Part shown: positions 27,004-35,160 of the stretch, piece by piece | Layout: the number at the start of each line of letters is the position of its first letter | How positions within the stretch are numbered: the stretch's first letter is position 1 | The notes under the pieces: generated by a model | What the model was told of the DNA's origin: nothing | The model's database searches: none | Seen by the model: only the letters and a program-made list of their open reading frames with translations | Assembly (NCBI RefSeq): GCF_005153485.1 | Contig: NZ_CP039740.1 | Span: 3,041,001 to 3,105,000 of the forward strand | DNA: 64,000 nt | Reading direction: 5' to 3' | From: Pseudolabrys sp. FHR47 | GTDB taxonomy: Bacteria > Pseudomonadota > Alphaproteobacteria > Rhizobiales > Xanthobacteraceae | Position numbers and translations under genes: made by a program

Positions 27004-27902
27004 CGGAACACCTCCGCGTAGCGCCGTTCGATCAAGCGGTTGGCGGTAACGATGATGATGACGAGTGCTACCAGCAGCAGGGTCGCTACCGCCGCGCCGA
27101 GGGGCCAGTTTAAGGTGTTGAGAAACTCGTCATAGGCGAGCGTCGCCGCGACCTTGAGGCGGCGGCCTCCGATGATCGCCGGGGTCGCGAACGCGCTGGC
27201 CGAAAGCGCAAAGACGATGATGCCGCCCGACAACATACCAGGCACGATCTGCGGAAAAATGATCCGCCGCAAAGTCGTGAAGTGCCCGGCGCCGAGGGAC
27301 GCCGCCGCATCCTCGATCTTCGGATCGACGCGTTGCAGCGCCGCCCATACCGACAGCACCATGAATGGCATCATCACATGCGCCAGCGCGATCACCACGC
27401 CGGTCTCTGTGAACATGAACGGAATCGGCGACGAAATAATGCCGAGCTTCATCAAGGCGGCGTTCACCACGCCGCTATTGCCGCCGAAAAGCAGCGCCCA
27501 GCCGAGCGTGCGCGCGACGATAGAAATCAGCAGCGGCCCCAGCAGAATGAGCACGAAGATGCCGCGCCACGGCCCACGCATGCGATTGAGGATGTAGGCC
27601 TCGGGCGCGCCGAACACCGCCGTGATAATGGTGACCAGAGCCGCAATACGGAAGGTGCGCGCGAACATCTCGTGGAAATACGAATCCGACCAGATTTCGA
27701 TCCAGTTTTTCAGGATGAAGACTGGCTGGATGCCCTTGTACTCTCCCCAATCGTGAAACGAGAGCGCCACGGTCATGAGCAAGGGTAAGACGACAATGAC
27801 CGCGAAAAAGACGAGCGCCGGCAGGCTCAGCAGCCAAGCCGCGCCTGAGCCCTTCCACCAGCCCCGCGAAACGCCTTCGCTGCCTAGCCCGGCCGTGCTC
27901 AT
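27000..27902 (-). CDS. ABC transporter permease (PotB-like)
   Basis: This 300-residue permease has a first helix (AWLLSLPALVFFAVIVVLPLLMTVALSF) and the coupling segment EDAAASLGAGHFTTLRRIIFPQIVPG, with six predicted helices as in PotB. The ATG at 27902 overlaps the stop of the ATPase gene's restored reading frame (27899-27901, ATGA). That indicates the ATPase gene originally ended there and supports a recent frameshift in it. Confidence 0.92.
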   Translation of the reverse strand: MSTAGLGSEGVSRGWWKGSGAAWLLSLPALVFFAVIVVLPLLMTVALSFHDWGEYKGIQPVFILKNWIEIWSDSYFHEMFARTFRIAALVTIITAVFGAPEAYILNRMRGPWRGIFVLILLGPLLISIVARTLGWALLFGGNSGVVNAALMKLGIISSPIPFMFTETGVVIALAHVMMPFMVLSVWAALQRVDPKIEDAAASLGAGHFTTLRRIIFPQIVPGMLSGGIIVFALSASAFATPAIIGGRRLKVAATLAYDEFLNTLNWPLGAAVATLLLVALVIIIVTANRLIERRYAEVFR

Positions 27903-28950
27903 GAGCGCGCTCCAGCAGCTCGGAGCGCCATGTCCTCGCCGCGCCAGACGAGACCGACCTTTTCATTCTCCGCGGGCATCGCCTCGCCGCCATTCTGGCG
28001 GATAACAAAAAGCGGCCCGGCTTGCGTATCGATACGATAGAGCCAGTGATTGCCCTGAAAAATCCGGGTCCGGACCATCCCGGTCAATCGCCCGGGGCAC
28101 AGTCCGCAAACGCAACCTTCTCCGGCCGAATCGAGGCGATCACCGCGCCATCGATTGGTCGGCGGCTGGTCCACTGGCCGTCGGCGATCGCGACGCGGGT
28201 TTCGCCGCCTTCGGTTCGCGCGATGCCCGACAGTTCGTTGGTCCTCCCGAGAAAGCCCGCCACGAAAGCCGTTGCAGGTTGTTCATAGACCTCCTGTGGA
28301 GACCCGATCTGTTCGACATGGCCGCCGTTCATCACGACAATTCGGTCCGACAGCGCCATCGCCTCGGCCTGATCGTGAGTCACCAGAACGGTGGTGGTGC
28401 CGATCGTGCGCTGAATCTGGCGCAATTCGATTTGCATCTCCTCGCGCAATTTGGCGTCGAGGTTGGACAACGGCTCATCGAGCAGCAAGATATGCGGACG
28501 GATAACCAGTGCGCGGGCCAAGGCCACGCGTTGCTGCTGGCCTCCGGACATGCGGCGTGGAAAGCGGTCGGCGAAGCCACTCAACCCAACCAGTTCAAGC
28601 GCGCTTTTGACGCGTTCGGCGCGCTCGGCGCGGCCCACCTTCTGCATCTCAAGGCCGAAAGCGACGTTCTCCGCCGCTGTCATATGCGGGAACAGCGCGT
28701 AGCTCTGGAATACGACGCCGAGGCCGCGGCGGCTCGGTTTCATCGCGACGAGATTCTTACCGTCGAGGAGAATGGCGCCGGCTGTCGGTTCGACGAAGCC
28801 GGCGATCATCTGCAGTGTCGTCGTTTTGCCGCAACCCGATGGCCCAAGGAGAGAAATGAACTCCCCGCGCTCGATCTTGAGCGACAGAGCGCCGACAGCA
28901 ACGAAATCGCCGTATCGTTTGCTCAATTCATCGAGAACAAGAAAAGACAT
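27899..28950 (-). pseudogene. PotA-like ABC ATPase gene with single-base frameshift before TOBE domain
   Basis: From the ATG at 28950 the frame gives a complete ATPase domain (GPSGCGKTT, MSGGQQQRV, ILLLDEPLSNLD) and reaches ASIRPEKVAF, then stops after CAPGD at 28084. The rest of the C-terminal TOBE domain (GRLTGMVRTRIFQGNHWLYR ...) follows in another frame to a TGA at 27899. One base missing near the G/C run 28091-28097 explains it; with it restored the protein is 350 residues. Without it the ATPase lacks its last 60 residues but could still hydrolyse ATP. Confidence 0.85.
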
Positions 28951-28986
28951 GTCTGGCGAGGTCCTATCTGAGGGCAAGGAAATGCC

Positions 28987-29022
28987 GTCGCCCGGCCGCT
29001 TCGCGCGCAAGAGCCGGGCGAC
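28987..29022 (-). promoter_or_regulatory. Stem-loop between binding-protein and ATPase genes
   Basis: GTCGCCCGGC and GCCGGGCGAC are perfect 10-base arms around a 16-base loop, in the 81-bp gap after the PotD-like gene. There is no U-tract. Position and form match the hairpins after the other binding-protein genes of this window. Confidence 0.6.
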
Positions 29023-29031
29023 AACGATATC

Positions 29032-30069
29032 CTAGCGCTCGACCTCGCGATTCCAACGGCTGGTCCAGGCCTGCCGGTGTTCGTTGATCGTATCCCAATC
29101 AGGATTGATCAATTCGGCGGCCCGCTGGCCGACCGGCGCCATCTTGGCGAGTTCCGGCGGCACTTTCACAGACTTAACCACAGGGCCGTAACCATAATCC
29201 TTGAGCAGGACCACCTGCATGTCCGGCCGTAGCAATGCCTTGATGAATTCCGAAGCCATCGGCGAGGCATCCGGCTTGACGATCGGGCAGGCCGTGACCA
29301 GCAGGGAGACTGCGCCTTCCTTCGGGTAGACGAAGTCGACCGGGAAACCGGTGTTGGCAAACGACTGCACGCGACCGGTGCCCCACACGCCGATCACCGC
29401 TTGCCCCGACTGGAACAGCTCCGTCATCTTGCCGGGTGACGGCTCGTAAACGAGAACGTTCGGATTGACGTCGTTCTTCATCACCTTGAAGCCGGGATCG
29501 ATGCTCTTTTCGCCGCCGCCGTTCATCCGGGCGAACATCATCAGGGCGTGAAGACCGTAGGTGTTGTTGATGGGCGGGATCACCACCATTTTCTTGTACT
29601 TGGGATCCTTGAGGTCGTTCCACGATGTCGGCGGCGCCCAGCCTTTCTCCTTGAAGTACTTGGTGTTGTACATCAGGCCGGTCCCCACGAGGCCGATGGC
29701 GACTGCCTTGTCGTCCTTGAACAGCGCGGTGCCGTAAAGATCATCCTTGGGCAGGCCGGCAATCTTGCCGCAAAAGCCAAGCTGAATGGCCTGATACATC
29801 GGGCCGTCGTCGACGATCGCAACATCGATCTGCTGGTTGCTCTTTTGCGCCTGCAGCTTGGCCAGTGTGTCGGTCGAATTGCCGGCAACGTATTCCACCG
29901 TCACGTTGTGCTTCTTTTCGAAGACGGGAATGATCTCCTTGCGGACGGTCTGTTCGAACGAGCCGCCGTAGCCGGCGACGTAAAGCTTCTGCTGCGCCGT
30001 GGCCGGCGATGCCGCCCCCAGAAGCAGACCTGCAACGGTCACCGCACGAAATTTCGAAAATTCAATCAT
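29032..30069 (-). CDS. ABC transporter substrate-binding protein (PotD-like)
   Basis: This 345-residue extracytoplasmic protein from the ATG at 30069 is preceded by a strong GGAGG. A signal peptide (FRAVTVAGLLLGAASPATAQQ) precedes KLYVAGYGGSFEQTVRKEIIPVFEKKHNVTVEYVAGNSTDTLAKL, typical of SBP_bac_8 / polyamine-opine binding proteins. The open frame extends upstream to 30174 without a signal, so it is rejected. It is the first gene of an eight-gene operon (importer plus amine dehydrogenase plus DadA-like oxidase), divergent from a LysR gene. Confidence 0.9.
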   Translation of the reverse strand: MIEFSKFRAVTVAGLLLGAASPATAQQKLYVAGYGGSFEQTVRKEIIPVFEKKHNVTVEYVAGNSTDTLAKLQAQKSNQQIDVAIVDDGPMYQAIQLGFCGKIAGLPKDDLYGTALFKDDKAVAIGLVGTGLMYNTKYFKEKGWAPPTSWNDLKDPKYKKMVVIPPINNTYGLHALMMFARMNGGGEKSIDPGFKVMKNDVNPNVLVYEPSPGKMTELFQSGQAVIGVWGTGRVQSFANTGFPVDFVYPKEGAVSLLVTACPIVKPDASPMASEFIKALLRPDMQVVLLKDYGYGPVVKSVKVPPELAKMAPVGQRAAELINPDWDTINEHRQAWTSRWNREVER

Positions 30070-30189
30070 GGGACCCTCCAATAACGCGCTGTCGACGTGG
30101 TGTTTGGTCGTTTCGTTATCTTCCCGGACTGCATTGCCATGATTTTCCAACTGTGCCTTAATCGTCAAATTCATTCTCGGGCGCTATTC

Positions 30190-30204
30190 ATAACTGGAGG
30201 TTAT
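30190..30204. promoter_or_regulatory. LysR-box-like palindrome (T-N11-A)
   Basis: ATAAC-TGGAG-GTTAT is a perfect 5-base-arm palindrome with T at 30191 and A at 30203, the T-N11-A spacing of LysR recognition sites. It lies in the divergent gap between the LysR gene and the Pot-type operon, so it could serve both autoregulation and activation. Its middle also contains GGAGG, which could be mistaken for a ribosome-binding site. Confidence 0.5.
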
Positions 30205-30235
30205 ACTGGCCAATACCCCGCCGCGACGGCTGAAC

Positions 30236-31135
30236 GTGCGCCAAATCGAGGCCTTTCGCGCCGTCATGATCACCGGCAGCACCACGGGCGCCGCGGCGCT
30301 CATGGGGGTCACGCAGCCTGCGGTGAGCAAGCTGATCCGCGAGTTTCAGCTCCAGCTCAAGATCAAACTGTTCGAGCGGAGCGGTACCGGCATCGCTCCG
30401 ACCGCAGAAGCCGTGACACTGTTCGGTGAGGTCGAGCGCTCCTTTATTGGGGTTGAACGCATCGCCGAGGCCGCCGAACAAATCCGGCTCAGGCGGACAA
30501 GCTTGCTGCACATCGCCGCGTTGCCGATGCTGGCCAATGGATTCCTGCCGCGCTTTGCCGGCGAGTTTGTCTCTAGCCGCCCGGAACTCGATCTTGAATT
30601 ATCCGGCGTCATCTCGACGCTCGTGGTTGACTGGGTTGTCAACAGGCAATGCGATTTCGGCTTCGCGTCACCACAGATCGACCATCCGGCCTTGCAGAAG
30701 ATTGCCATGCCGTCGCTGCCTTATGTCGCTGTCATTCCCGAGGGCCATAAACTCGCGCGCAAGAAGGCGGTCGTGCCGAAGGATTTCGACGGCGAAAACT
30801 TCATCTCGCTAAATCACTCGACGCAGAGCCGGCGTCAGGTCGATGCTATTTTCGCCGAGCACGGCGTTTACCGCGTAATGCGGGTGGAAACCCATCTGTC
30901 CGAGATCGTCTGCGGCCTGGTCTCCTCAGGCCTCGGCGTCGGCATCTGCGACCCGTTCACCGCCCGCGAATTCCGCGGTCGCGGCGTGGTCGCCCGGCCG
31001 TTCCAACCGGTCGTGACGATCGAGGTCTTCGCGCTTTATTCGACGCACCATGCGCCGACCGCGATCGCCTTCGAATTCATCGAGCAATTCGCTGCCCACA
31101 TTCGGAAATTCGACCGAGAGTACCGGCGCAGCTGA
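30236..31135 (+). CDS. LysR-family transcriptional regulator
   Basis: This 299-residue regulator has the N-terminal winged helix RQIEAFRAVMITGSTTGAAALMGVTQPAVSKLIREFQ and a C-terminal type 2 periplasmic-binding effector domain. The GTG at 30236 (preceded by LN in frame) fits the family start (NVRQIEAF). A CTG at 30206, five bases after GGAGG, is in frame and would add ten residues; the start is therefore unsure. Divergent placement suggests it activates the Pot/dehydrogenase operon in response to its substrate, in the manner of OccR or NocR for opines. Confidence 0.88.
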   Translation: MRQIEAFRAVMITGSTTGAAALMGVTQPAVSKLIREFQLQLKIKLFERSGTGIAPTAEAVTLFGEVERSFIGVERIAEAAEQIRLRRTSLLHIAALPMLANGFLPRFAGEFVSSRPELDLELSGVISTLVVDWVVNRQCDFGFASPQIDHPALQKIAMPSLPYVAVIPEGHKLARKKAVVPKDFDGENFISLNHSTQSRRQVDAIFAEHGVYRVMRVETHLSEIVCGLVSSGLGVGICDPFTAREFRGRGVVARPFQPVVTIEVFALYSTHHAPTAIAFEFIEQFAAHIRKFDREYRRS

Positions 31136-31140
31136 CACAT

Positions 31141-31239
31141 ATGGAGCGCGGCGTCGGGCCGATGACCATCACCATGCTGCTCGCCAACACCGTCGCCTCG
31201 GCTGAGCGACGGCTGTCGGTGACGCAGCCGGCGGCCTGA
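31141..31239 (+). pseudogene. folD: folD C-terminal fragment
   Basis: The 33-codon frame reads VGPMTITMLLANTVASAERR near its start, the characteristic C terminus of FolD (methylenetetrahydrofolate dehydrogenase/cyclohydrolase; the family ends in PGGVGPMTxxMLLxNT). No upstream part of FolD is present: the LysR gene ends at 31135. So this is a short remnant left by a recombination or deletion whose other side brought in the LysR region. Confidence 0.65.
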
Positions 31240-31247
31240 GCGGCGTC

Positions 31248-31643
31248 TTACTTCTCGAAAGCCGGGTCGATCGGCACGCGGTAGCCATTCACCAGGCGGT
31301 TGGTTTCATTCGCCATGCCGACCACGGCCATCAGTTCGCCGAACATCGCCGGCGTCATGCCGGCTTTCGCCGCCGCCGCGCCGTGGCTGGCGATGCAATA
31401 GCCGCAATTGTTGGTGACGCTGACGGCGACGTAGATCATCTCCTTCACCACCGGATCGAGCGCGCCCGGCGCCATGACCTCCTTCACGCTCTCCCAAGTC
31501 CGCTTGAGTGTCTTGGGGTCGTTGGCAAGATACTTCCAGAAATTGTTGACGTCATCGAGCTTGCGCGAGGTCTTGATGTCGTCGAACACCGCGCGCACTT
31601 CGGGCGAGGCGTCGGCATATTCGATCGCTTTCGGTTTGCTCAT
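31248..31643 (-). CDS. Carboxymuconolactone decarboxylase / AhpD-like protein
   Basis: This 131-residue helical protein has the AhpD-type motif NNCGYCIASH (Cys80, Cys83, His87), usual for disulfide-active peroxidase-like CMD proteins rather than true carboxymuconolactone decarboxylase. It overlaps the HcnB-like gene by ATGA and is the last gene of the TRAP/racemase/dehydrogenase operon. A likely role is removal of peroxide or other oxidant made by the flavin enzymes, but that is inferred from context only. Confidence 0.82.
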   Translation of the reverse strand: MSKPKAIEYADASPEVRAVFDDIKTSRKLDDVNNFWKYLANDPKTLKRTWESVKEVMAPGALDPVVKEMIYVAVSVTNNCGYCIASHGAAAAKAGMTPAMFGELMAVVGMANETNRLVNGYRVPIDPAFEK

Positions 31644-33031
31644 GATCCCTGGTCTCCCTGTGTGGTTGATAGCCCGGCGATGTCGCCGACGGTAACGGGT
31701 TTGATCGGCATGCGGATGCGGAAATAGCCGGCCTGTGCCGGTGTCTCTTCGCGCAAGCCCGCCAAGGTCTCACCGACGGTCAGCCCGCATAGGCGGCCCT
31801 GACACGGGCCCATGCCGGCACGCGTGAAAGCCTTGAGCTGGTTCGGCCCCGGACAGCCCTGCGCGGCCGCCGCGGCGACATCGCGCCGGCGCACTTCCTC
31901 GCAACGGCAGATGATTACATCGTCCAGGCGCGGCTGTCGCATCCCATCGCGCGGCCGGTACAGCACATCGAGAAAAGGCCGGACCAACAACTCGCGCGCA
32001 CGCCGCAACCGCGGCGCGGCATGATCCCTGCCCGCACCACGGCCGAAATCGTTGGCGATCGCCACCGCTGCAATCTCGCCGGACAGTTCCGCTGCCCGCG
32101 CACCGCCAATGCCGCCAAGATCGCCGGCGATGGACAGCCAATCGAGATTGGTGCGGCCGCTTCCGTCAATCACCGGCTGCCAGCTCAGCTGACGCTCATT
32201 CCAGCGATGCGCGCAGCGTGCCGCCATGGTGATGTTAGCGTTCGGCACAATGCCCTGATGAAGAAACGCCCGCTCGCAGGAAAGCTCGTGTGAACCCGAC
32301 GCATCGGTCCAGCGCACCGCCGATAGTCGACCCTCGCCCACAAGCGCGACACTGGAGACGTTGCGATGAACAGCAATCCCTGCGCGCCGGATCGCGGCAA
32401 GCAGCTTAACACCCTTGACGAGATAAGACGGTGCGGCAATCGCGCCGGGCAGATGCAGCGCCGCCTTGATCCTGTTGCCCGGCTCGGCAGTGTCGAGCAA
32501 GGCACGGACCCGCACGCCGGCCTGCAAATACTGATAGACGACAAGATAGAGCAGCGGCCCGCAGCCGATGAACACGGCGTCGTCTGCCACCGCGCCGGAT
32601 GTCTTGATCAGGATCTGCGCCGCGCCCGCGGTCATCACGCCGGGCAGTGTCCAGCCCTCGACCGGAAACGGCCGCTCCATGGCGCCGGTCGCCACCAGCA
32701 CACGCCGCGCCGCGCAATCACCGCCACCCTGCGGCGAGGACCAGGACAAACCGTCCTCGCCGATCCGCCACACCGTGGCGCGGCTTTTATAATCGGCGCC
32801 GCAGGCCATAAAGCGTTCGGCCAGATCGAGACCCGCAACATAGTCAGGCCCGAGAATGGCGGCACGCCGATCGCGACCGGCCTTCAGAACGTTGCGATAA
32901 ATTTGCCCGCCCGGCGACGGCTGCTCGTCGAACACCGCAACCGACATCCCCCGCGCGCGCAACGCGATCGCGGCGGCCATGCCGGCCGGTCCGGCACCGA
33001 CAATGGCGACATCCAGAGGTTCACTTGTCAT
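31640..33031 (-). CDS. NAD(P)/FAD oxidoreductase with BFD-like [2Fe-2S] domain (HcnB/OoxA type), copy 2
   Basis: This 463-residue paralogue of the 23363-24787 protein has FAD motif VAIVGAGPAGMAAAIALRARG and C-terminal cysteine domain ICRCEEV ... AGMGPCQGRLCG. The Cys before GMGPC in copy 1 is Ala here, while the paired CxC and CQGRLC cysteines remain. It overlaps the small [2Fe-2S] gene by 11 bp and the CMD-like gene by 4 bp. It should take electrons from the substrate-oxidising subunit encoded upstream. Confidence 0.86.
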   Translation of the reverse strand: MTSEPLDVAIVGAGPAGMAAAIALRARGMSVAVFDEQPSPGGQIYRNVLKAGRDRRAAILGPDYVAGLDLAERFMACGADYKSRATVWRIGEDGLSWSSPQGGGDCAARRVLVATGAMERPFPVEGWTLPGVMTAGAAQILIKTSGAVADDAVFIGCGPLLYLVVYQYLQAGVRVRALLDTAEPGNRIKAALHLPGAIAAPSYLVKGVKLLAAIRRAGIAVHRNVSSVALVGEGRLSAVRWTDASGSHELSCERAFLHQGIVPNANITMAARCAHRWNERQLSWQPVIDGSGRTNLDWLSIAGDLGGIGGARAAELSGEIAAVAIANDFGRGAGRDHAAPRLRRARELLVRPFLDVLYRPRDGMRQPRLDDVIICRCEEVRRRDVAAAAAQGCPGPNQLKAFTRAGMGPCQGRLCGLTVGETLAGLREETPAQAGYFRIRMPIKPVTVGDIAGLSTTQGDQGS

Positions 33032-33323
33032 CGCGAACCTCCGGCGCGCCGGACTGGCGCGTCACCGACATTCCCGCCCGCACGGTTTCGAGACAGGTCT
33101 GCCGGTTCGGATGGCCGTCAATGACGGCGAGGCAGTCGAAACACACGCCCATCATGCAATAGGGTTCGCGCGGCGCGCCGCTCACCGGAGTCGTGCGGAA
33201 CGGGCGCAGGCCGGCCGCCAGCAGGACCGCGGCGAGATTGTCGCCTTCCGCGGCGCGAACCAGCCGCCCGTCGACATGAATGTCGACCAGTGGCCCCTGT
33301 CGATCGTCAAGCAGCCTGAACAT
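33021..33323 (-). CDS. Small [2Fe-2S] subunit (HcnA/LhpE-like), copy 2
   Basis: These 100 residues carry the pattern YCMMGVCFDCLAVIDG ... QTC, nearly identical to copy 1 around the cluster. It overlaps both neighbouring subunit genes (17 bp with the HcnC-like gene, 11 bp with the HcnB-like gene), so stoichiometric translation of a trimer is likely. Confidence 0.87.
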   Translation of the reverse strand: MFRLLDDRQGPLVDIHVDGRLVRAAEGDNLAAVLLAAGLRPFRTTPVSGAPREPYCMMGVCFDCLAVIDGHPNRQTCLETVRAGMSVTRQSGAPEVRDDK

Positions 33324-34419
33324 CGAACCGTTTCGGTGAGAAGGGCGCGACCAGATTCAGGTCGAGGCCGCCGTCGCGAATGGCGCGCGCCATGGCGCCG
33401 GCATGGAAAGGCGCGAGCGTCACGCCACTGTGCACCGACAGCGCATAAGCCCGTGGCGTCTCGGCTGTCTGGTCGTAAACCGGCACGCCATCCGGCGTCA
33501 TGATGCGTAGCGCACTCCAGCTGCGCACCACGCGTAAATCGCGCAGCAGCGGAAATACCGTCACGGCGCGGCGGGCATTGTCGCGCAGCACCGGCAAGGT
33601 CGTCGCGTCGTCGAAACCCGCCTCCTCCGATGACTCGCCGAACAGGCAGCCGCCCTCGTCGGTCTGGCGGATGAAGCTGACGCCAAAGGGCAGGAAGGGT
33701 TTGACCTTTTCCGTCACCAGGATCTGCCCGCGCACCGGCCGCACCGGCGCGCTCAAGCCCAGTTGCGGCGCCAGCTTTGCGTTGCCGAGACCGCCGCAGA
33801 ACACGACGCTGCCGCAATGAACCGGACCGCCATCGGTGTCGATGCGGAAGCAGCCGCCTTCCCGTTTCACCGAGCGAACACAGCTATGCGAACGATAGCG
33901 GCCACCGAACTTGATCAGGGCCGTCATCAGCGCGCGCAGAAGATAAAGCGGATTGGCCGAGCCGTCGTGGGGCGAATAGATGGCGCCAACCACATCGGGC
34001 CCCACCGCGGGCAGCCGTTTCGCGATCTCCTCACGGGACAAAACCTCGACCCGGCTTTTCACACTGGCCTTGCGATTGAGCTCCTCCAGCATGGTCGCGC
34101 GTTGCATCAGCTCGGTCTCAGTCAGGCAAATGAAGCAGCCACCCGGCCGGCGGTAATGCACATCAATGCCGGTATCGGCTTCGAGCATCGCGGCGAAGTC
34201 TTTCCAGTCATCGGCCGTACGGCGCGACAAATCGGCATAGGCCGGCTCGGTCGCACCCTTGCCCAGCACCCACACATTGCCGAAATTGCCGCGCGCCGCA
34301 CGGAACGCGATGTCGCCTTCGTCGAGCAAGGTCACCGCCGCGCCGGCTTTAGCAAGACCATAAGACACCGCGGCCCCGACCGTGCCACCGCCGATGACGA
34401 CAAATTCAGACGCCCGCAT
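33307..34419 (-). CDS. FAD-dependent amine/amino acid dehydrogenase subunit (HcnC/OoxB type), copy 2
   Basis: This 370-residue DAO-family catalytic subunit has FAD motif FVVIGGGTVGAAVSYGLAKAG, ARGNFGNVWVLGKG after the FAD loop, and C-terminal IMTPDGVPVYDQTAE ... HSGVTLAPFHAG. It starts only 3 bp downstream of the racemase stop. Together with copy 2 of the other two subunits it forms a second complete dehydrogenase set, divergent in sequence from the first and so probably of different specificity. Confidence 0.87.
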   Translation of the reverse strand: MRASEFVVIGGGTVGAAVSYGLAKAGAAVTLLDEGDIAFRAARGNFGNVWVLGKGATEPAYADLSRRTADDWKDFAAMLEADTGIDVHYRRPGGCFICLTETELMQRATMLEELNRKASVKSRVEVLSREEIAKRLPAVGPDVVGAIYSPHDGSANPLYLLRALMTALIKFGGRYRSHSCVRSVKREGGCFRIDTDGGPVHCGSVVFCGGLGNAKLAPQLGLSAPVRPVRGQILVTEKVKPFLPFGVSFIRQTDEGGCLFGESSEEAGFDDATTLPVLRDNARRAVTVFPLLRDLRVVRSWSALRIMTPDGVPVYDQTAETPRAYALSVHSGVTLAPFHAGAMARAIRDGGLDLNLVAPFSPKRFDVQAA

Positions 34420-34422
34420 CGC

Positions 34423-35136
34423 TCAATCGTTCTGATATCGCCGCGGCCGCAGCGCGGCCTGGAACAGATTGACCATCGTGACCGTGTCATAGACCGGGAT
34501 GCCGAGGCGGTCCACGATATCGGCCGTGAACGGCGCCAGATTGGTGCATTCCGATACGATCGCGCCGACGTCCGGATGTTTGCGGATCAGGCTTTCGGCG
34601 GTGGCTACGACTTCCTCGCGCAAGGTGGCGTAGGTTACCGAATTGTCGCCTTCCTTGATCCAGCGCACGAAGTTGGACGTCGGCGCCATGCCGACCACCG
34701 GTGTGTCCTGTGCGATGCCGACCGCTTCGAGGTACGGACCGTTCAGCGTTGGACCGCTATAGGTGAGAATGCCGACACGCTTGCCGCGCGGTAGCATGCG
34801 CTCGACCATCGGCACCTGCAGCAGGCTGCTGGTCGCCACCGGCACGCTGCAATGATCGGCCAGTTCCTTCTGGTAGATCGACAGGAAGCCGCAGGTCGTG
34901 GTGATGCCATCGACGCCGGCGGCGATCAGTTCGTCCGCCGCGCGCTTGAACGGCTCGAGCAGGCTGGCATTGTGCAGTTCCGTCATCCGCGCCGGGATGG
35001 CGTCCTCGACAATGCGATACTGCACCGGAAACGACCATGTCTCGGCATTGCCGATATCGCCCAGATAACGGCGGAAGGTGCTTTTCACCATCAGGATGCC
35101 GAGGGTGACGCCGAAATAGGTCTTCTGTCGCTGCAT
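34423..35136 (-). CDS. Asp/Glu racemase-superfamily protein (maleate isomerase/AMDase-like)
   Basis: This 237-residue protein has both candidate catalytic cysteines, Cys82 in TTCGFLSI and Cys197 in SECTNLAPF. Racemases and maleate isomerases of this superfamily need both. It lies 24 bp after the TRAP permease stop and 3 bp before the FAD dehydrogenase gene. A role in converting an imported amino acid between L and D forms before oxidation is the natural reading; isomerase action on a dicarboxylate is the alternative. Confidence 0.82.
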   Translation of the reverse strand: MQRQKTYFGVTLGILMVKSTFRRYLGDIGNAETWSFPVQYRIVEDAIPARMTELHNASLLEPFKRAADELIAAGVDGITTTCGFLSIYQKELADHCSVPVATSSLLQVPMVERMLPRGKRVGILTYSGPTLNGPYLEAVGIAQDTPVVGMAPTSNFVRWIKEGDNSVTYATLREEVVATAESLIRKHPDVGAIVSECTNLAPFTADIVDRLGIPVYDTVTMVNLFQAALRPRRYQND

Positions 35137-35160
35137 GGATCCGTCTTCTTCGATTTGAGG

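Noticed and set aside
30174..30174. Longer N terminus for the PotD-like protein starting at 30174
   Set aside because: The start at 30069 has a strong GGAGG and gives a proper signal peptide; the longer leader does not.
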